A stretch of DNA of 64,000 bases from Alistipes timonensis JC136 (GTDB taxonomy: Bacteria; Bacteroidota; Bacteroidia; Bacteroidales; Rikenellaceae), in contig NZ_FNRI01000001.1 in NCBI RefSeq assembly GCF_900107675.1, forward strand, positions 434,001 through 498,000, written 5' to 3'. Made by a program: the position numbers and the translations under genes. The notes beneath the pieces were generated by a model. It was not told the origin of the DNA, ran no database searches, and saw nothing but the letters and a program-made list of their open reading frames with translations. Positions 1 through 7,809 of the stretch are shown one piece after another (the stretch's first letter is position 1; each line of letters opens with the position of its first letter).

Positions 1-394
1 TTCCGGCGGCCGTAATTGAACCGTCAGTCGAAATAACCTCCGCAACATCTTTTAGCTCCGTGATTTCTGTTTGTGAAAAGACGTAGCGGTCTGCATCCCC
101 CTCGGTGAAGAACCGCATTGCCGGAGAAAGCCCTCCCGAACGGGTGACGGTGACTTTCGCCAGGTCGGGACGCACTCCCCGCGCCCGTCGCAGTTCGCGG
201 ACGGCGGGATCTCGCAACAGCAGTGCGGGATTGTCGCGCCGCAGCGTTTCGGCTCCGACGAGGATGGCGTCGTGCGCGGCGCGCAGCCGCAGCACAGCCT
301 CCCAGTCTCCGGGAGTCGAAATCATAAGCCGTTCGGGACCGTTGTCGTCCAGATAACCGTCGGCTGTCGTGGCAAAGGATAATGTTACTCGCAT
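1..394 (-). CDS. RibD C-terminal-type reductase (DHFR fold), partial at window edge
   Basis: The reading frame opens at the ATG at 394 and runs off the window after 131 codons. The protein starts with a DHFR-like strand and a DGYL motif near residue 12, followed by DAILVGAETLRRDNP at about residues 42-56. That is the signature of the RibD C-terminal reductase fold, which reduces a pyrimidine intermediate of riboflavin synthesis with NADPH. No deaminase domain precedes it, so it is either a stand-alone reductase or a related dihydrofolate-reductase-like enzyme; the missing C-terminal part would decide. Its start overlaps the stop of the metallophosphoesterase gene by 10 bp, so the two genes are probably co-transcribed and translationally coupled. 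Confidence 0.8.
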   Translation of the reverse strand, partial: MRVTLSFATTADGYLDDNGPERLMISTPGDWEAVLRLRAAHDAILVGAETLRRDNPALLLRDPAVRELRRARGVRPDLAKVTVTRSGGLSPAMRFFTEGDADRYVFSQTEITELKDVAEVISTDGSITAAG

Positions 395-1542
395 CGCTTC
401 AAGGTAAAGAGGGTGACTTCGGGCCATGCGCCCAGTCGCATGGGGTATGCAACATATCCCGTGCCGTCGTTAATATAAAGTGTATGGCGGCCCGCGTCGT
501 AGCGGCCGCTCCAATGCGTGTATATCCACGATGCGGGCGACCATCCGCGTCCCCACGGGCGGATTTTGAACTGCATCGAGTGGACGTGCCCCGCCAGCGT
601 CAGGTCGCCGTACCCCATTGCGGTAATCTGCTCCCAGAGCTGCGGGAGGTGGACCAGCGTGATGTTGTAGAGCGAGTCGGGAACCCCGGCGAAGGCTTTG
701 GCGATGCCCGGAGCCGGGAGGTCGCGGTCGTGACGGCGGTCACGCAGCGCAGGGTCGAACGAAATTCCCGTGAGCGAGATACTGTCCGTACCGCGCCGCA
801 GATAGACAGTCGTGTCCTCCAGTACGCGCCACCCGATCGACCGCTGGCGGGCGATCACTTCGCGGGCCTCGGCTGCGGCCGGGAAACTCACCGAATCTTT
901 GATATACGTGCCGATGTCGTGGTTGCCGGTTACGGACCAAACGGGGCCTTCGATCTGCCGCAGGAGCGTCAGGGCGTCTTTGTCGAGCTCCTCGGCGCGG
1001 ATGTTCACCAAATCGCCCGTGAAAAACACGGCATCGGGCCGCAGGGCGTTGATGCACTCGGCGAGGCGGGAGAGTTCGCGCCCGGGCCGGACGATCGTAC
1101 CTACGTGGGTGTCGGTGATCTGCACGAAACGGTAGCCGTCGAACGCCTCGGGAATGCGGTCGGAGACGATCTCCACCTCATTCACCCGGATCGACGTGCG
1201 CCCCCACGTCGTACCCCATAGGAAGAAGAGCGTGAACCCTGCCGCAACGACATAGCCCGTGCGGCGCAGGTGCACGAAGTTGAAGACGTAGAACGCCAGC
1301 CGCGGCAGCACGGTGACGATCCATCCCCAGAACAGCCACATATAGAGGTGCATCAGCCCCGTGCCGTTGTCGGGGCTGATGGCGCTGATCACCGACGAGA
1401 TGACCGGCAGGGCGTCCGTTGCGGCGGCCCATGCAATCAGGGCTTTGCGCCGCGGAACGTGCCGGCGCCGGTTGCGCCAGAAATGAATGAAATCCGCTGC
1501 AATGGCTATCAGGGAGAGAAAAAACGTCATCAGAAAAAGCAT
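385..1542 (-). CDS. Membrane-anchored metallophosphoesterase
   Basis: The protein is about 385 residues long. Its first 110 or so residues contain around four hydrophobic segments, and a calcineurin-like phosphoesterase domain follows. Metal-binding motifs appear in order: ITDTHVG near residue 142, FTGDLVN near 174, TGNHD near 206 and AGHVHS near 317. This resembles the YaeI/YkuE group of membrane-attached phosphoesterases, some of which act on lipid-linked substrates; the substrate here is unknown. An in-frame codon at 1566 lies inside the TATCTTTG promoter box (1571 to 1564), so the ATG at 1542 is the better start. The gene leads an operon with the RibD-type reductase. Confidence 0.88.
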   Translation of the reverse strand: MLFLMTFFLSLIAIAADFIHFWRNRRRHVPRRKALIAWAAATDALPVISSVISAISPDNGTGLMHLYMWLFWGWIVTVLPRLAFYVFNFVHLRRTGYVVAAGFTLFFLWGTTWGRTSIRVNEVEIVSDRIPEAFDGYRFVQITDTHVGTIVRPGRELSRLAECINALRPDAVFFTGDLVNIRAEELDKDALTLLRQIEGPVWSVTGNHDIGTYIKDSVSFPAAAEAREVIARQRSIGWRVLEDTTVYLRRGTDSISLTGISFDPALRDRRHDRDLPAPGIAKAFAGVPDSLYNITLVHLPQLWEQITAMGYGDLTLAGHVHSMQFKIRPWGRGWSPASWIYTHWSGRYDAGRHTLYINDGTGYVAYPMRLGAWPEVTLFTLKRCE

Positions 1543-1563
1543 ACACCTTATATTAATCAGGGA

Positions 1564-1571
1564 CAAAGATA
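1564..1571 (-). promoter_or_regulatory. -7 box TATCTTTG of the metallophosphoesterase operon
   Basis: A perfect match to the Bacteroidota -7 consensus TAnnTTTG on the minus strand, 21 bp upstream of the ATG at 1542. It overlaps the longer in-frame start at 1566, which argues against that start. No clear TTG is seen at -33. Confidence 0.7.
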
Positions 1572-1590
1572 ATAAAAAAAGTTGTGCGGC

Positions 1591-1620
1591 CCCGCTTTTA
1601 AGCGGGCGGCCCTTAGCCGG
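1591..1620. repeat. REP-like hairpin, composite copy
   Basis: A perfect inverted repeat, CCCGCTT with a TT spacer and AAGCGGG (1591-1606), is followed at once by a weaker CGGC/GCCG hairpin with a CTTA core. The same two-hairpin layout recurs at 27668-27696 at the end of ribF. Confidence 0.6.
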
Positions 1621-1749
1621 GGCGGAAATGAGGCTTTGGACTGCAATATGATTCAGCAGCTCCTAAATCCCGGCTCTTAGCCGGGGCGGAAATGAGGCTC
1701 TGGACTGCAATATGTTTCAGCAGCCCCTAAATCCCGGCTCTTAGCCGGG
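1612..1749. repeat. Two tandem 64-bp direct repeats plus a partial third copy, each carrying a REP-like hairpin
   Basis: Copy 1 is 1612-1675, copy 2 is 1676-1739, and a third copy begins at 1740 and stops after about 10 bp. The two full copies differ at three positions. Hairpins CCCGGCT-CTT-AGCCGGG lie at 1669-1685 and 1733-1749, each preceded by CCTAAAT. The array fills most of the 270-bp gap between the metallophosphoesterase and the porin and ends 5 bp upstream of a sigma-54-like promoter. It could therefore be a duplicated regulator-binding region or just a REP-type mobile repeat. Confidence 0.85.
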
Positions 1750-1753
1750 CGGG

Positions 1754-1769
1754 TGGCATGTAAGTTGCA
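1754..1769 (+). promoter_or_regulatory. Candidate sigma-54 (-24/-12) promoter of the DcaP-like porin
   Basis: The sequence TGGCATGTAAGTTGCA matches the RpoN consensus TGGCACGnnnnTTGCW at all but one fixed position. The GG (1755-1756) and GC (1767-1768) dinucleotides are correctly spaced. Transcription would start near 1780, about 57 nt before the porin ATG. No TAnnTTTG box is seen upstream of this gene. Confidence 0.5.
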
Positions 1770-1836
1770 GAGATGGCGACTGGGTATTACTCTCTGAATA
1801 CGAGCAAGAACATTAAAAACCAAATTTATTCAGCTT

Positions 1837-3192
1837 ATGAAAACTTTTCGACTATTGATTGTAGCGCTGCTGCTTGCGGGCACGGCATCGGCTCAGCGTT
1901 TCGAACGCAGGGCCATGCGCGGTGACTATTCGCCGACAGTCTACCTGATCTCCGTACGCGAGACGGACACCCTCTACAACTACAATCCCGCCGCTGCGCG
2001 GCAGGCTGCGGCGCTCAACCGAATGGCCATGGACAATGCCACGCAGGATTATATCGACACCCACCGTCCCGGCTTCCAGCAGGTCGAGAAACCTCAGTTC
2101 GTCTTCGCCTCGAAGAACAACCGCTTCTCCTTCTCGCTGGGCGGCTTCGTCAGCCTCCGTGCGGGATACGACTTCGACGGTATCGTCGACAATATCGATT
2201 TCGTGACCTACGACATTCCGGTTCACGGTAATTACAATACCAAGCAGAAGTTGATGATGGATGCTTCGACCTCGCGGATTTTCATGAAGGCCATCACCAA
2301 CACCCGGGCATTGGGCCGCGTGGTGATCTTTATGGACGCCGACTTCCGCGGAGGCGCCGAGGGCAGCTACACGCCCCGCGTGCGTTCGGCCTACGTGTCG
2401 TTCCTGGGCTTCACGCTGGGACGTGATGTGACGACCTTCTGCGACCTCTCGGCAGCCCCCACGACCATCGATTTCCAGGGCCCCAACGCCTATAATTTCA
2501 ACTTTGCGACGCTGATCCGCTACGAACATGCCTTTGCGGACAACCATTTGAAGTTCGGTATCGCAGCCGAAATGCCCGTGGTGAGCGCTACTTACGGCGA
2601 CAATTTCAAACCCATGCACCAACGTGTACCCGACGTTCCGATGTATTTTCAGTATGCGTGGGGCGCCAACCGCGACAGCCACATCCGTGCTTCGGGCGTA
2701 CTGCGCAATCCCTATATGTTCAAAGTTTCGAAAGATTCCAACACCTCGCTGCTGGGCTGGGGCGTGCAGCTGAGCGGCACGATTAAGGTCTGCAAGCCCG
2801 TGCGCCTCTTTATGAACGGCGTCTACGGTGAGGGCATCACTCCTTATATTCAGGACCTAACGGGTTCGGGGCTCGACTTCACGCCCAATCCCGAAGACCC
2901 TTCGCTCGTGCGCATGATGCCGATGTGGGGATGGCAGGCCGCCGCACAGATCAACCTGACCCGCCGTCTGTTCGTCTCGGGAGGCTACTCCACGGTCCGC
3001 GTGCAGCGCAGCCACGGCTACTATACCGACGACCAGTACAAGCAGGGGCAGTACATCTTCGGCAACATTTTCTACTCGCTCACCCCGCGCTGCAAAGTGG
3101 CCGGCGAGTATCTCTACGGTTCGCGCAAGGACATGAACAACGACAAGGGACACGCCAACCGCGTGAACGTGATGCTGCAATATAACTTTTAG
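1837..3192 (+). CDS. DcaP-like outer-membrane porin
   Basis: The 451-residue product has a signal peptide of about 19 residues with an ASA/Q cleavage site, a short helical region, and then an amphipathic beta-strand pattern ending in an aromatic residue (YNF), as in outer-membrane barrels. The segment near residues 135-216, with the DASTSRIFMKA, RSAYVSF and PTTIDFQGPN motifs, matches the DcaP family of trimeric porins, which pass small anionic solutes such as dicarboxylates. The substrate cannot be read here. The gene stands alone, with a sigma-54-like promoter and tandem repeats upstream and a strong hairpin terminator downstream, so it probably has its own regulation. Confidence 0.82.
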   Translation: MKTFRLLIVALLLAGTASAQRFERRAMRGDYSPTVYLISVRETDTLYNYNPAAARQAAALNRMAMDNATQDYIDTHRPGFQQVEKPQFVFASKNNRFSFSLGGFVSLRAGYDFDGIVDNIDFVTYDIPVHGNYNTKQKLMMDASTSRIFMKAITNTRALGRVVIFMDADFRGGAEGSYTPRVRSAYVSFLGFTLGRDVTTFCDLSAAPTTIDFQGPNAYNFNFATLIRYEHAFADNHLKFGIAAEMPVVSATYGDNFKPMHQRVPDVPMYFQYAWGANRDSHIRASGVLRNPYMFKVSKDSNTSLLGWGVQLSGTIKVCKPVRLFMNGVYGEGITPYIQDLTGSGLDFTPNPEDPSLVRMMPMWGWQAAAQINLTRRLFVSGGYSTVRVQRSHGYYTDDQYKQGQYIFGNIFYSLTPRCKVAGEYLYGSRKDMNNDKGHANRVNVMLQYNF

Positions 3193-3246
3193 CTCACCTG
3201 AGAGGGCTCTGTAAGACTTTGCACTTCAGATTCTTATTTTCGCCGA

Positions 3247-3290
3247 TTACACCATTATAGGGGCTGCCTTGTAATGGTGTAATTTTTCTT
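3247..3290 (+). terminator. Rho-independent terminator of the porin gene
   Basis: A perfect 12-bp inverted repeat (3247-3258 with 3271-3282) with a 12-nt loop is followed by TTTTTCTT. It starts 54 bp after the porin stop codon. Confidence 0.85.
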
Positions 3291-3382
3291 ATCTTTGCCG
3301 GAGACAAACTCCGGCCTGGATAGGCGGCGCCTCGGCAAACCCGGGACAAGTTCCGGTCCGCACTCGGCTTGCACTATCTTTG
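3290..3382 (+). repeat. Promoter-bearing repeat unit upstream of mscS (two TATCTTTG boxes)
   Basis: TATCTTTG boxes at 3290-3297 and 3375-3382 bound an 85-bp-period unit. Right after the first box is a perfect hairpin CCGGAG-ACAAA-CTCCGG (3298-3314). Then comes a GGATAGGCGGCGCCTCGG-like block, a second imperfect hairpin near 3341-3360, and CTCGGCTTG just before the second box. The same order occurs at 41732-41901 and, inverted, at 27056-27137. The second box is 22 bp before the mscS ATG and is the likely promoter. Confidence 0.75.
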
Positions 3383-3404
3383 TTCCCGGACTAATTGACG
3401 AAAG

Positions 3405-4583
3405 ATGGAAGACCTGAACACCCCGATGGCTCAATGGCTGGCTGAAGCCGGATGGAACGAGTCGTATATCACGCTGACCTCCAAAGCGATCATCATTCTA
3501 GGCATCCTGCTCGTCGCCTCCGTGGTGACGGTCGTGTTCCGGCGGCTGGTCGTCCCGGCTCTGCAGCGGATCAGCGCCCGGACCAAAGCCACCTGGGACG
3601 ATCATCTTTTCAGCGACAAGGTGATGCGCCGCGCCGCACGGCTGCTTCCGCCCGTCGTTTGGTACATGCTGCTCGGAGCCGCCTTCTACGACATGCCCGT
3701 GCTGCTCGGTATTCTCCACAAGGGATGCCAGATCTACTTGATTGTCGTCTTCCTGCAACTCGTCAGTACGTTCCTCGATACGCTCAACGACATCTCCAGC
3801 CAGCATGAAACGCTGCGCAACCGCCCGTTGAAAGGAGTTTACCAGATGATTAACCTGCTGACGATCTGCGTCGGGGTGATCCTCATCGTCAGCATCCTCA
3901 TCGGTCAGAACGCCACAACCATCCTGGCCGGGCTGGGTGCCTCGGCGGCTATCATCATGCTGATCTTCCGCGACAGCATCCTCGGACTGGTTGCGGGCGT
4001 ACAGCTGTCGGCCAACGACATGCTGCGTCCCGGCGACTGGATCACGATGGCCAAATACGGTGCCGACGGTTATGTGACCGAGGTGACGCTCACGACGGTC
4101 AAAGTCCAGAATTTCGACAAGACTATCACCACCATCCCGCCCTATGCGCTGGTCAGCGACTCGTTCCAAAACTGGCGGGGCATGTGGGAGAGCGGCGGAC
4201 GGCGCATCAAACGTTCGCTGCTGATCGACGCTAACACGGTGCGTCCCCTGACGGCCGGGGAGCTGGCCGGGCTATGCCGCAAGGGATTGGCGGAAGCCGG
4301 CGATCCGGCAGAACCCGTCGTCAACCTCTATGCCTTGCGGGAATATGCGGCACGTTACATCAAACATCATCCGGACATCCACCCCGACCTGATGCAGATG
4401 GTCCGGGCGTTGCAGCCCACCTCGGAGGGTATTCCCATTGAGGTCTACTGCTTCACGCGCGACACCAACTGGGTAGCCTACGAGGCCGTTCAGGGGGCTG
4501 TTTTCGACCATCTGCTGTCCGTCCTGCCCGAATTCGGCCTGCGCAGCTATCAGCGTTCCTCGGACCGCGATCCGCAGGCGTAA
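3405..4583 (+). CDS. MscS-family mechanosensitive ion channel
   Basis: The 392-residue membrane protein has several hydrophobic segments in its first 190 residues. The pore-lining helix and beta-domain signature (GLGASAAIIMLIFRDSILG, then LRPGDWITM) lies at about residues 174-215. The total length and long C-terminal cytoplasmic domain resemble the YbdG/MscM subgroup, which opens under membrane tension during osmotic downshock to release solutes. The ATG at 3405 lies 22 bp after a TATCTTTG box. DUF4491 follows after 15 bp and is probably co-transcribed. Confidence 0.92.
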   Translation: MEDLNTPMAQWLAEAGWNESYITLTSKAIIILGILLVASVVTVVFRRLVVPALQRISARTKATWDDHLFSDKVMRRAARLLPPVVWYMLLGAAFYDMPVLLGILHKGCQIYLIVVFLQLVSTFLDTLNDISSQHETLRNRPLKGVYQMINLLTICVGVILIVSILIGQNATTILAGLGASAAIIMLIFRDSILGLVAGVQLSANDMLRPGDWITMAKYGADGYVTEVTLTTVKVQNFDKTITTIPPYALVSDSFQNWRGMWESGGRRIKRSLLIDANTVRPLTAGELAGLCRKGLAEAGDPAEPVVNLYALREYAARYIKHHPDIHPDLMQMVRALQPTSEGIPIEVYCFTRDTNWVAYEAVQGAVFDHLLSVLPEFGLRSYQRSSDRDPQA

Positions 4584-4598
4584 TCTATTGAGTGAATT

Positions 4599-4904
4599 AT
4601 GGAATTTTTAGCGCAATACAATCTGACAGGCATCGTCATCGGCGTTGCCACGTTTCTGATTATCGGCATCTTTCATCCGATGGTCACCAAGGGAGAATAC
4701 TATTTCGGCGTGAAAATCTGGTGGCTGTTCCTCCTCATGGGCATTGCCGCCATCGTCGGGTCGATCGCCGTGCGGCATATCCTTTGGTCGACGTTGCTGG
4801 CCGTGTGGGGCGCTTCGTCGCTCTGGTCGATCGGCGAGCTGTTCGAACAGCGAGAGCGCGTGGCCAAGGGGTGGTTTCCCCGGAATCCCAACCGGAAAAA
4901 TTAG
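4599..4904 (+). CDS. DUF4491 small membrane protein
   Basis: The 101-residue protein has three or four hydrophobic segments. The conserved features of the DUF4491 family are visible: GIFHPMVTKGEYYFG near residues 23-37, and a C-terminal WSIGELFEQRERVAKGWFP motif. The family is common in gut Bacteroidota and Firmicutes and has no assigned function. It follows mscS by 15 bp, suggesting one transcript. Its stop codon directly abuts the stop of the convergent EamA gene, with no intergenic bases and no obvious hairpin terminator. Confidence 0.85.
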   Translation: MEFLAQYNLTGIVIGVATFLIIGIFHPMVTKGEYYFGVKIWWLFLLMGIAAIVGSIAVRHILWSTLLAVWGASSLWSIGELFEQRERVAKGWFPRNPNRKN

Positions 4905-5825
4905 CTATTCCTGCGGCTGTGTCGGGATGTCGGCCGGAGGTGCGGAAGGCGTGTGCTGCGTCTGCAGGATGACGATGATGACGGCCGTGACTACGAGTAT
5001 CAGTCCTGCCGCCGCGTCGAGGTTGAATCGTTCGCCGAAGTGCACCACTCCGACCAACACGGCCGTCAACGGCTCCATCGACCCCAGGATCGAGGTCATC
5101 GTGGGCCCGATATGCTGGATGGCCTGTACCAGGGTGTAGTTCGACAATACCGTGGGCAGGAGCGCCAGCAACAGCAGGTTGCGCCACGTCGGCCACGTGT
5201 GAACCACCCCGAGGCCCGAGGAGGCGAGGGCGTAGACAAGGAAGATTGCCGCCGAGAAGGTCAGTACATAGAAAGCCACGACCAGCGAGTCGAGCATCGA
5301 AGCACGGCTTTTCATCACCCCGATAATATAGACGGCATAGGTTACGACGGTCATTCCGGCGAATGCCAGTCCGCGTGCGGGATCCTTGTGCCCGGCATCG
5401 CCCCACGCCAGCAGGGCCACACCCACGAGCGAGATAAAGATGGCGACGACGATCCACACCGAGCTGCGTTCGTGGAAAAAGAGCGTCATGACGATGGCCA
5501 CCACCAGCGGATAGAGAAAATTGACGGTCGTGGCCACCCCGCTGGGGATATAGTCGTAGGAGCGCAGCAGGCCCAGCGACGTGGCGGCATACATCGCCGC
5601 CAGCAGTCCCAGCACCGCGGCGTCGCGGCCCGAAATGCGGAGGTTGCGGTGCGTGAGGAGCGCCATGAGACCCATCATGGCCGCCGAAAGCAGCATCCGG
5701 TAGAAGAGTATCGCCGGGGATGCCATGCCCGCCTGCAGCAGCGGAATCGAAAACAGCGGGATGAGTCCGAAGGTCGCCGAAGAGACGACGGCGTAAATTA
5801 TGCCTTTGAAATTGCGCATGGACAT
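4905..5825 (-). CDS. EamA/DMT-family exporter
   Basis: From the ATG at 5825 the product is 306 residues with about ten predicted membrane helices arranged as two EamA halves, the first beginning near FKGIIYAVVSSATFG and the second near GLAFAGMTVVTYAVYI. Drug/metabolite transporters of this fold export amino acids, metabolites or nucleotide sugars; the substrate is unknown. A longer frame reaches 6035, but those residues lie inside the oppositely oriented capA gene and are not membrane-like, so the start at 5825 (or 5819) is preferred. No clear TAnnTTTG box was found for this strand. Confidence 0.85.
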   Translation of the reverse strand: MSMRNFKGIIYAVVSSATFGLIPLFSIPLLQAGMASPAILFYRMLLSAAMMGLMALLTHRNLRISGRDAAVLGLLAAMYAATSLGLLRSYDYIPSGVATTVNFLYPLVVAIVMTLFFHERSSVWIVVAIFISLVGVALLAWGDAGHKDPARGLAFAGMTVVTYAVYIIGVMKSRASMLDSLVVAFYVLTFSAAIFLVYALASSGLGVVHTWPTWRNLLLLALLPTVLSNYTLVQAIQHIGPTMTSILGSMEPLTAVLVGVVHFGERFNLDAAAGLILVVTAVIIVILQTQHTPSAPPADIPTQPQE

Positions 5826-5835
5826 TTTTTTAGCG

Positions 5836-5843
5836 TAACTTTG
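5836..5843 (+). promoter_or_regulatory. -7 box TAACTTTG of the capA-like gene
   Basis: A match to TAnnTTTG ending 13 bp before the ATG at 5857. The predicted transcription start is only a few bases from the start codon, so the 5' leader would be very short. Confidence 0.6.
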
Positions 5844-5856
5844 CACCGCAATTATC

Positions 5857-6939
5857 ATGCGAATACGTCGAATACATATTTTGGCCGCCGTGGTCTTCGC
5901 CGCGGTCTGCTGTACGCCAGCGGGAGGACCCGCGCGGCGCACACCGTCGCAGACTGCGGGCTGGACGGGGCCCGGACAGGTTCCGCCACCCCAGCGGATG
6001 AACCTGTGGTTCGGCGGCGACGTGATGCAGCACATGCCGCAGGTCGAGGCGGCGCGCAGCGGCGAGCGGTTCGATTACCAGCCTGTCTTTGCGGCCCTCG
6101 CGCCCCGGATGCGGGCGGCCGACCTCACGGTCGTGAATCTCGAAACAACCCTCACCCGCAGGGGACGCTATACGGGCTACCCGCTGTTCCGGTCGCCGAC
6201 GGCATTGGCCGATGCCCTGCGCGACGCCGGTGTGGACGTTGCCGTGCTGGCCAACAACCATTGCTGCGACGGCGGCGGCGAGGGCATCCGCACGACGATC
6301 GCCGAATTGGACCGCTGCGGCATACGCCATACGGGAGTGTTTGCAGATAGCGTTGACTACAAAAACAATAACCCGCTTTACTTAAACTATTGCGGCATGA
6401 GGTTGGCCCTGATCAACTACACCTACGGGACCAACGGCATGCCTGTTCCCGCGGGTACGGTCGTCAACCTTATCGACACCGTGCGCATGGCTTCCGACAT
6501 GGCCGGGGCCCGGGCCGCCGGGGTCGATTTCATCGTCGCCTGCCTCCACTGGGGCAACGAATACGAACGGCGGGAAAATGCCGGGCAGCGGACTTTGGCC
6601 GCATTTTTGCGCCGCCACGGAGTCGACGTGGTGGTCGGAAGCCATCCGCACGTCGTACAGCCGTGGCAGGCCGATTCGTCGCACGTGGTGCTCTATTCGC
6701 TGGGCAACCTGGTTTCGAACCAACGGCGGCGCTACACCGACGGCGGGTTAGTGGCCGCGGTCGAGGCCGTCCGCCATCCCGACGGACGCATGAGCTACTC
6801 GCTCAAAACCACGCCCGTGTGGGTCGCGCTGCCCGGCTACCGCATCCTGCCGCCCGAAGCCGCCGACACGATGGCGCTGCCCGCGGCCTATGATTTGTTC
6901 CGTACCGACGTCGGGACGTTGACGGGAAACGGCCTATAA
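5857..6939 (+). CDS. CapA-family (PGA_cap) putative metallophosphatase-like exported protein
   Basis: The 360-residue product has an N-terminal signal sequence ending near the Cys pair at residues 18-19; a lipoprotein is possible, but the lipobox is not canonical. The CapA/PgsA-type domain follows, with GGDVM near residue 50, NLETT near 92, ANNH near 130, LHWGNEY near 230, GSHPHVVQP near 265 and YSLGN near 284. These are the metal-centre motifs of the family. In Bacillus the family member PgsA is needed for poly-gamma-glutamate production, but no pgsB/pgsC homologues are nearby, so that role should not be assumed. The gene is a single transcription unit divergent from the EamA exporter. Confidence 0.85.
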   Translation: MRIRRIHILAAVVFAAVCCTPAGGPARRTPSQTAGWTGPGQVPPPQRMNLWFGGDVMQHMPQVEAARSGERFDYQPVFAALAPRMRAADLTVVNLETTLTRRGRYTGYPLFRSPTALADALRDAGVDVAVLANNHCCDGGGEGIRTTIAELDRCGIRHTGVFADSVDYKNNNPLYLNYCGMRLALINYTYGTNGMPVPAGTVVNLIDTVRMASDMAGARAAGVDFIVACLHWGNEYERRENAGQRTLAAFLRRHGVDVVVGSHPHVVQPWQADSSHVVLYSLGNLVSNQRRRYTDGGLVAAVEAVRHPDGRMSYSLKTTPVWVALPGYRILPPEAADTMALPAAYDLFRTDVGTLTGNGL

Positions 6940-6947
6940 GTAAACCG

Positions 6948-6983
6948 AATAGCCCTATCGAAAGAAACGATGGCTATTTCTTG
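6948..6983 (+). terminator. Probable terminator after the capA-like gene
   Basis: AATAGCC...ATCG pairs with CGAT-GGCTATT across a short A-rich loop, with a 2-nt bulge, followed by TTCTT. The tail is weak and overlaps the -33 region of the rubrerythrin promoter. Confidence 0.5.
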
Positions 6984-7012
6984 GCGATTGTTTCGGGAAA
7001 TCGTTATCTTTG
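6981..7012 (+). promoter_or_regulatory. Rubrerythrin promoter (TTG, 21-bp spacer, TATCTTTG)
   Basis: TTG at 6981-6983 and TATCTTTG at 7005-7012 match the Bacteroidota -33/-7 layout. The ATG at 7051 gives a leader of about 30 nt. Confidence 0.75.
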
Positions 7013-7050
7013 TAACAGTAAAAACGCACACACTTAAAACATTATAGATT

Positions 7051-7629
7051 ATGGAAAAGAGCATTAAAGGTACCCGTACCGAGCAGAATTTGCTGAAAGC
7101 CTTCGCAGGCGAAAGTCAGGCCCGCAGCCGTTACGTATTTTTCGCCAGCAAGGCCAAGAAAGAGGGCTACGAACAGATCGCAGGCGTCTTTGCCGAGACC
7201 GCCGAGCAGGAGAAGGAGCACGCTGAGCGTTTCTTCAAGTTCCTCGAGGGCGGCGACGTGGAGATCACGGCCAGCTACCCCACCGGCCCCATCGGCACTA
7301 CGGCCGAGAACCTGCTGGCAGCTGCCAAGGGCGAAAATGAAGAGTGGGATGTCCTCTACCGCGAATTCGGTCGCGTAGCCGAGGAGGAGGGCTTCACGGA
7401 GATTGCGACTGCATTCAAGATGATTTCCACGGTAGAGGCCGAGCACGAACGCCGCTATCTGAAGCTGCTGAGCCGCCTGACGGACGGCGACTTCTTCAAG
7501 CGCGACGGCAAGATCTGGTGGCAGTGCCGCAACTGCGGTTTCATCATCGAGGCCGAGGAAGCTCCGAAGCTCTGCCCCGCATGCAAGCACCCGCAGGCAT
7601 ATTTCGAGCCCAAGAAGGAGAACTATTAA
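7051..7629 (+). CDS. rbr: Rubrerythrin
   Basis: The 192-residue protein has the full rubrerythrin layout. A ferritin-like diiron four-helix domain shows Glu21, Glu54-x-x-His57 and Glu129-x-x-His132. A C-terminal rubredoxin domain has Cys159-x-x-Cys162 and Cys175-x-x-Cys178 to bind one iron. Rubrerythrin reduces hydrogen peroxide to water in anaerobes and protects against oxygen exposure. It has its own promoter and a strong downstream terminator, so it is a monocistronic unit. Length and all key residues are normal. Confidence 0.97.
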   Translation: MEKSIKGTRTEQNLLKAFAGESQARSRYVFFASKAKKEGYEQIAGVFAETAEQEKEHAERFFKFLEGGDVEITASYPTGPIGTTAENLLAAAKGENEEWDVLYREFGRVAEEEGFTEIATAFKMISTVEAEHERRYLKLLSRLTDGDFFKRDGKIWWQCRNCGFIIEAEEAPKLCPACKHPQAYFEPKKENY

Positions 7630-7653
7630 TCGGTCTCCGACCGATACGGCGAG

Positions 7654-7683
7654 GGCGGAACCCGGTTGGGGTTCCGCCTTTTT
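7654..7683 (+). terminator. Rho-independent terminator of rubrerythrin
   Basis: GGCGGAACCC (7654-7663) pairs with GGGTTCCGCC (7669-7678), followed by TTTTT. Confidence 0.88.
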
Positions 7684-7794
7684 CGTTCCCGAACGGGAGG
7701 GTTTGCGCCTATCCGACCGAATGGATTGTATCGGAAAGCGAACCTGCGGAGGGGTGTTTTTTCATTTTCCGAAACGAAGCGGCCGTTTTTTTCT

Positions 7795-7802
7795 TATCTT
7801 TG
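7795..7802 (+). promoter_or_regulatory. -7 box TATCTTTG of the glycosyltransferase, likely leaderless
   Basis: The box ends only 7 bp before the ATG at 7810. With the usual spacing the transcript would begin at or next to the start codon. Confidence 0.65.
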
Positions 7803-7809
7803 TCGAACC

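Noticed and set aside
1612..1749. CRISPR array
   Set aside because: The 64-bp units are back to back without spacers and there are no cas genes.
3247..3282. Inverted repeat as one end of an invertible promoter segment
   Set aside because: It is a compact hairpin with a 12-nt loop and T-tail right after a stop codon, and no second matching inverted copy was found around the promoters.
5826..6035. Longer N-terminus for the EamA exporter
   Set aside because: The extra residues are not membrane-like and lie antisense to the signal peptide region of the capA-like gene.
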